A stretch of DNA of 5,431 nt. Source: Methyloprofundus sp. Its GTDB lineage: Bacteria; Pseudomonadota; Gammaproteobacteria; Methylococcales; Methylomonadaceae. Below are positions 4,299-5,431 of the stretch, one piece after another. The stretch is taken from contig DAOVWV010000138.1 in NCBI GenBank assembly GCA_030636485.1, positions 1-5,431 on the forward strand, in the 5' to 3' direction. Made by a program: the position numbers and the translations under genes. The stretch's first letter is position 1. Each line of letters opens with the position of its first letter. The notes below the pieces were generated by a model. It saw only the letters and a program-made list of their open reading frames with translations, was not told the origin of the DNA and ran no database searches.

Positions 4299-5431
4299 AT
4301 GTATTATTTGTATATTTCTTTAGTTTATCTGCTATTGCCATTTTTAATTGCTTTTCAGTATATTAGGGGAATCAAAAAGAAAGCTTATCATGCTCGCTGG
4401 AAAGAGTATTTAGGTTTTTATGCTTCTCAACATACTCAGCAGCTTATCTGGATACATGCTGCATCCGTCGGTGAAATCGAAGCGGCTAATGTTTTGATTA
4501 ATTATTTTTGTGACAACTCCCCTTATAAAGTGCTGGTCACTACGGCAACTGAGCCGGGTTATCTGCGTGTCCATGCGCTACAAGGCGATAGAATTGAACA
4601 TGTCTATTTGCCAATAGATGTCCCTGGTGCCATAAACCGTTTTTTGAATCATTTTCAGCCTAGAGTTGCCATTATTATGGAAACTGAAATTTGGCCCGCT
4701 TTATTTACCTTGTGTGCTAAAAAGTCAGTTCCACTTTTTATTGTCAATGCCAGGTTGTCGGAAAAATCAACTAAAAGTTATCAAAAAATAAAACCTTTGT
4801 TGCGACCGATTTTTGCCGATATTGGCGGTGTGCTTGTGCAGACGGAGGTGGATGCTCTGCGTTATCAAGAGGTAGGCGTAAGCCCTGAAAAGATCACTGT
4901 CTCGGGTAATATTAAATTAGACATGGCTATTCCTGAGTTAATAAAGGAGCGGGGGGCTCGGGTTAAGAAGGACTTCTTTCCAGAGCGCTTGATTTTTGTT
5001 GTAGGCAGTACTCACCAGGGAGAGGATGAGATATTTTTGGATGTCTATCAGCGCTTAAAGTCACAATTTCCGGCGCTGTTGTTGATATTGGTACCTCGTC
5101 AGCCTAGGCGTGCTGATGAGATTTCACAGTTATGTCGGGCGGATGGCTTAACAGTGATTAGGCATACTGAAAACAAATCCAATACGGAGTCTACCGATGT
5201 GTTTTTAGTGGATGCCATGGGGGAGCTAAAACCCATGTATGCAGTCGCTGACTGTAGTTTTGTCGCCGGTAGTATGGTACCCATTGGTGGGCACAATATT
5301 TTTGAACCCATATTGCTTGATGTGCCTGTATTGTTTGGGCCGTATATGAAAAATTCTGAGTTATTAGCCCAGCAGTTGGTTGCTGCAAAAGGGGGAGTTC
5401 AGTGTTTTGATATAGAGGATATAGTGAGGGC
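4299..5431 (+). CDS. waaA: 3-deoxy-D-manno-octulosonic acid (KDO) transferase, 3' end outside window
   Basis: WaaA (KdtA) adds KDO from CMP-KDO to the tetraacylated lipid A precursor on the inner face of the inner membrane, the first step of core lipopolysaccharide assembly. The window shows 377 codons of a protein normally near 420-425, so about 50 are missing. Residues 3-20 form a hydrophobic anchor (YLYISLVYLLLPFLIAFQ), as in E. coli. Landmarks follow: HAASVGE (53-59), with Glu59 fitting the catalytic base (Glu31 in the Aquifex enzyme); METEIWP (127-133); NARLS; GNIKLD (203-208), opening the second GT-B domain; GSTHQGE (236-242); LILVPRQPRR; VDAMGEL; and GSMVPIGGHNIFEP (324-337), the CMP-KDO-binding region. 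The start is forced: an in-frame TAA ends at 4295, and MYYLYISLVYLL matches the family N-terminus. No good Shine-Dalgarno precedes it. The frame is intact up to the edge. How many KDO units are added cannot be told. Confidence 0.96.
   Translation, partial: MYYLYISLVYLLLPFLIAFQYIRGIKKKAYHARWKEYLGFYASQHTQQLIWIHAASVGEIEAANVLINYFCDNSPYKVLVTTATEPGYLRVHALQGDRIEHVYLPIDVPGAINRFLNHFQPRVAIIMETEIWPALFTLCAKKSVPLFIVNARLSEKSTKSYQKIKPLLRPIFADIGGVLVQTEVDALRYQEVGVSPEKITVSGNIKLDMAIPELIKERGARVKKDFFPERLIFVVGSTHQGEDEIFLDVYQRLKSQFPALLLILVPRQPRRADEISQLCRADGLTVIRHTENKSNTESTDVFLVDAMGELKPMYAVADCSFVAGSMVPIGGHNIFEPILLDVPVLFGPYMKNSELLAQQLVAAKGGVQCFDIEDIVR

Noticed and set aside
5099..5388. Two minus-strand ORFs near the right edge
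   Set aside because: They lie antisense to the conserved C-terminal domain of waaA, which is intact on the plus strand.

Overview
This is a chromosomal housekeeping region from an AT-rich gammaproteobacterium. The encoded RpoA C-terminus, L17, S6, S18, L9 and WaaA all read closely against their Escherichia coli counterparts as I remember them. The order rpsF-rpsR-(DUF2232 membrane protein)-rplI, without priB, is the Pseudomonas-type arrangement rather than the enteric one. waaA implies a lipopolysaccharide-bearing outer membrane, and cobH/cbiC implies a cobalamin (or related corrinoid) pathway. A more exact placement, for example in Methylococcales or another cobalamin-making group, would be a guess.

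Layout: (1) 1-463 is the 3' part of rpoA and 483-863 is rplQ, the end of the alpha ribosomal operon. Both are closed by a perfect 36-bp palindromic terminator (879-914) that can also serve the convergent gene from the other side. (2) 996-1658, minus strand, is a solitary precorrin-8X methylmutase gene (cobH/cbiC) with an extended -10 promoter in front of it. (3) 1659-1871 is a divergent control region. It holds a strong sigma70 promoter and a structured rpsF leader that looks like the S6:S18 autoregulatory RNA motif, with an ACCG loop and the rpsF Shine-Dalgarno buried in its outer stem. (4) 1872-4031 is the rpsF-rpsR-DUF2232-rplI operon. S6 carries a long tail with an 18-bp tandem repeat. Two overlapping hairpins precede rplI. 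(5) 4032-4298 is a 267-bp gap with a strong GC-rich stem-loop, a 12-bp direct repeat, a weak promoter and a 13-codon ORF ending just before waaA. (6) 4299-5431 is waaA (KDO transferase), running off the window edge.

The genes serve translation (L17, S6, S18, L9), transcription (RNA polymerase alpha), corrinoid synthesis and lipid A-core assembly. They do not form one pathway. I see no mobile element, CRISPR array, phage gene, toxin-antitoxin pair, tRNA or rRNA gene. I found no convincing new multi-gene system. The points most worth checking are cis-regulatory RNA (the rpsF leader, the pre-rplI hairpins), the repeat tail of S6, a Gly-to-Gln change in the L9 N-domain, a strong Shine-Dalgarno inside the DUF2232 gene, and the isolated position of cobH.
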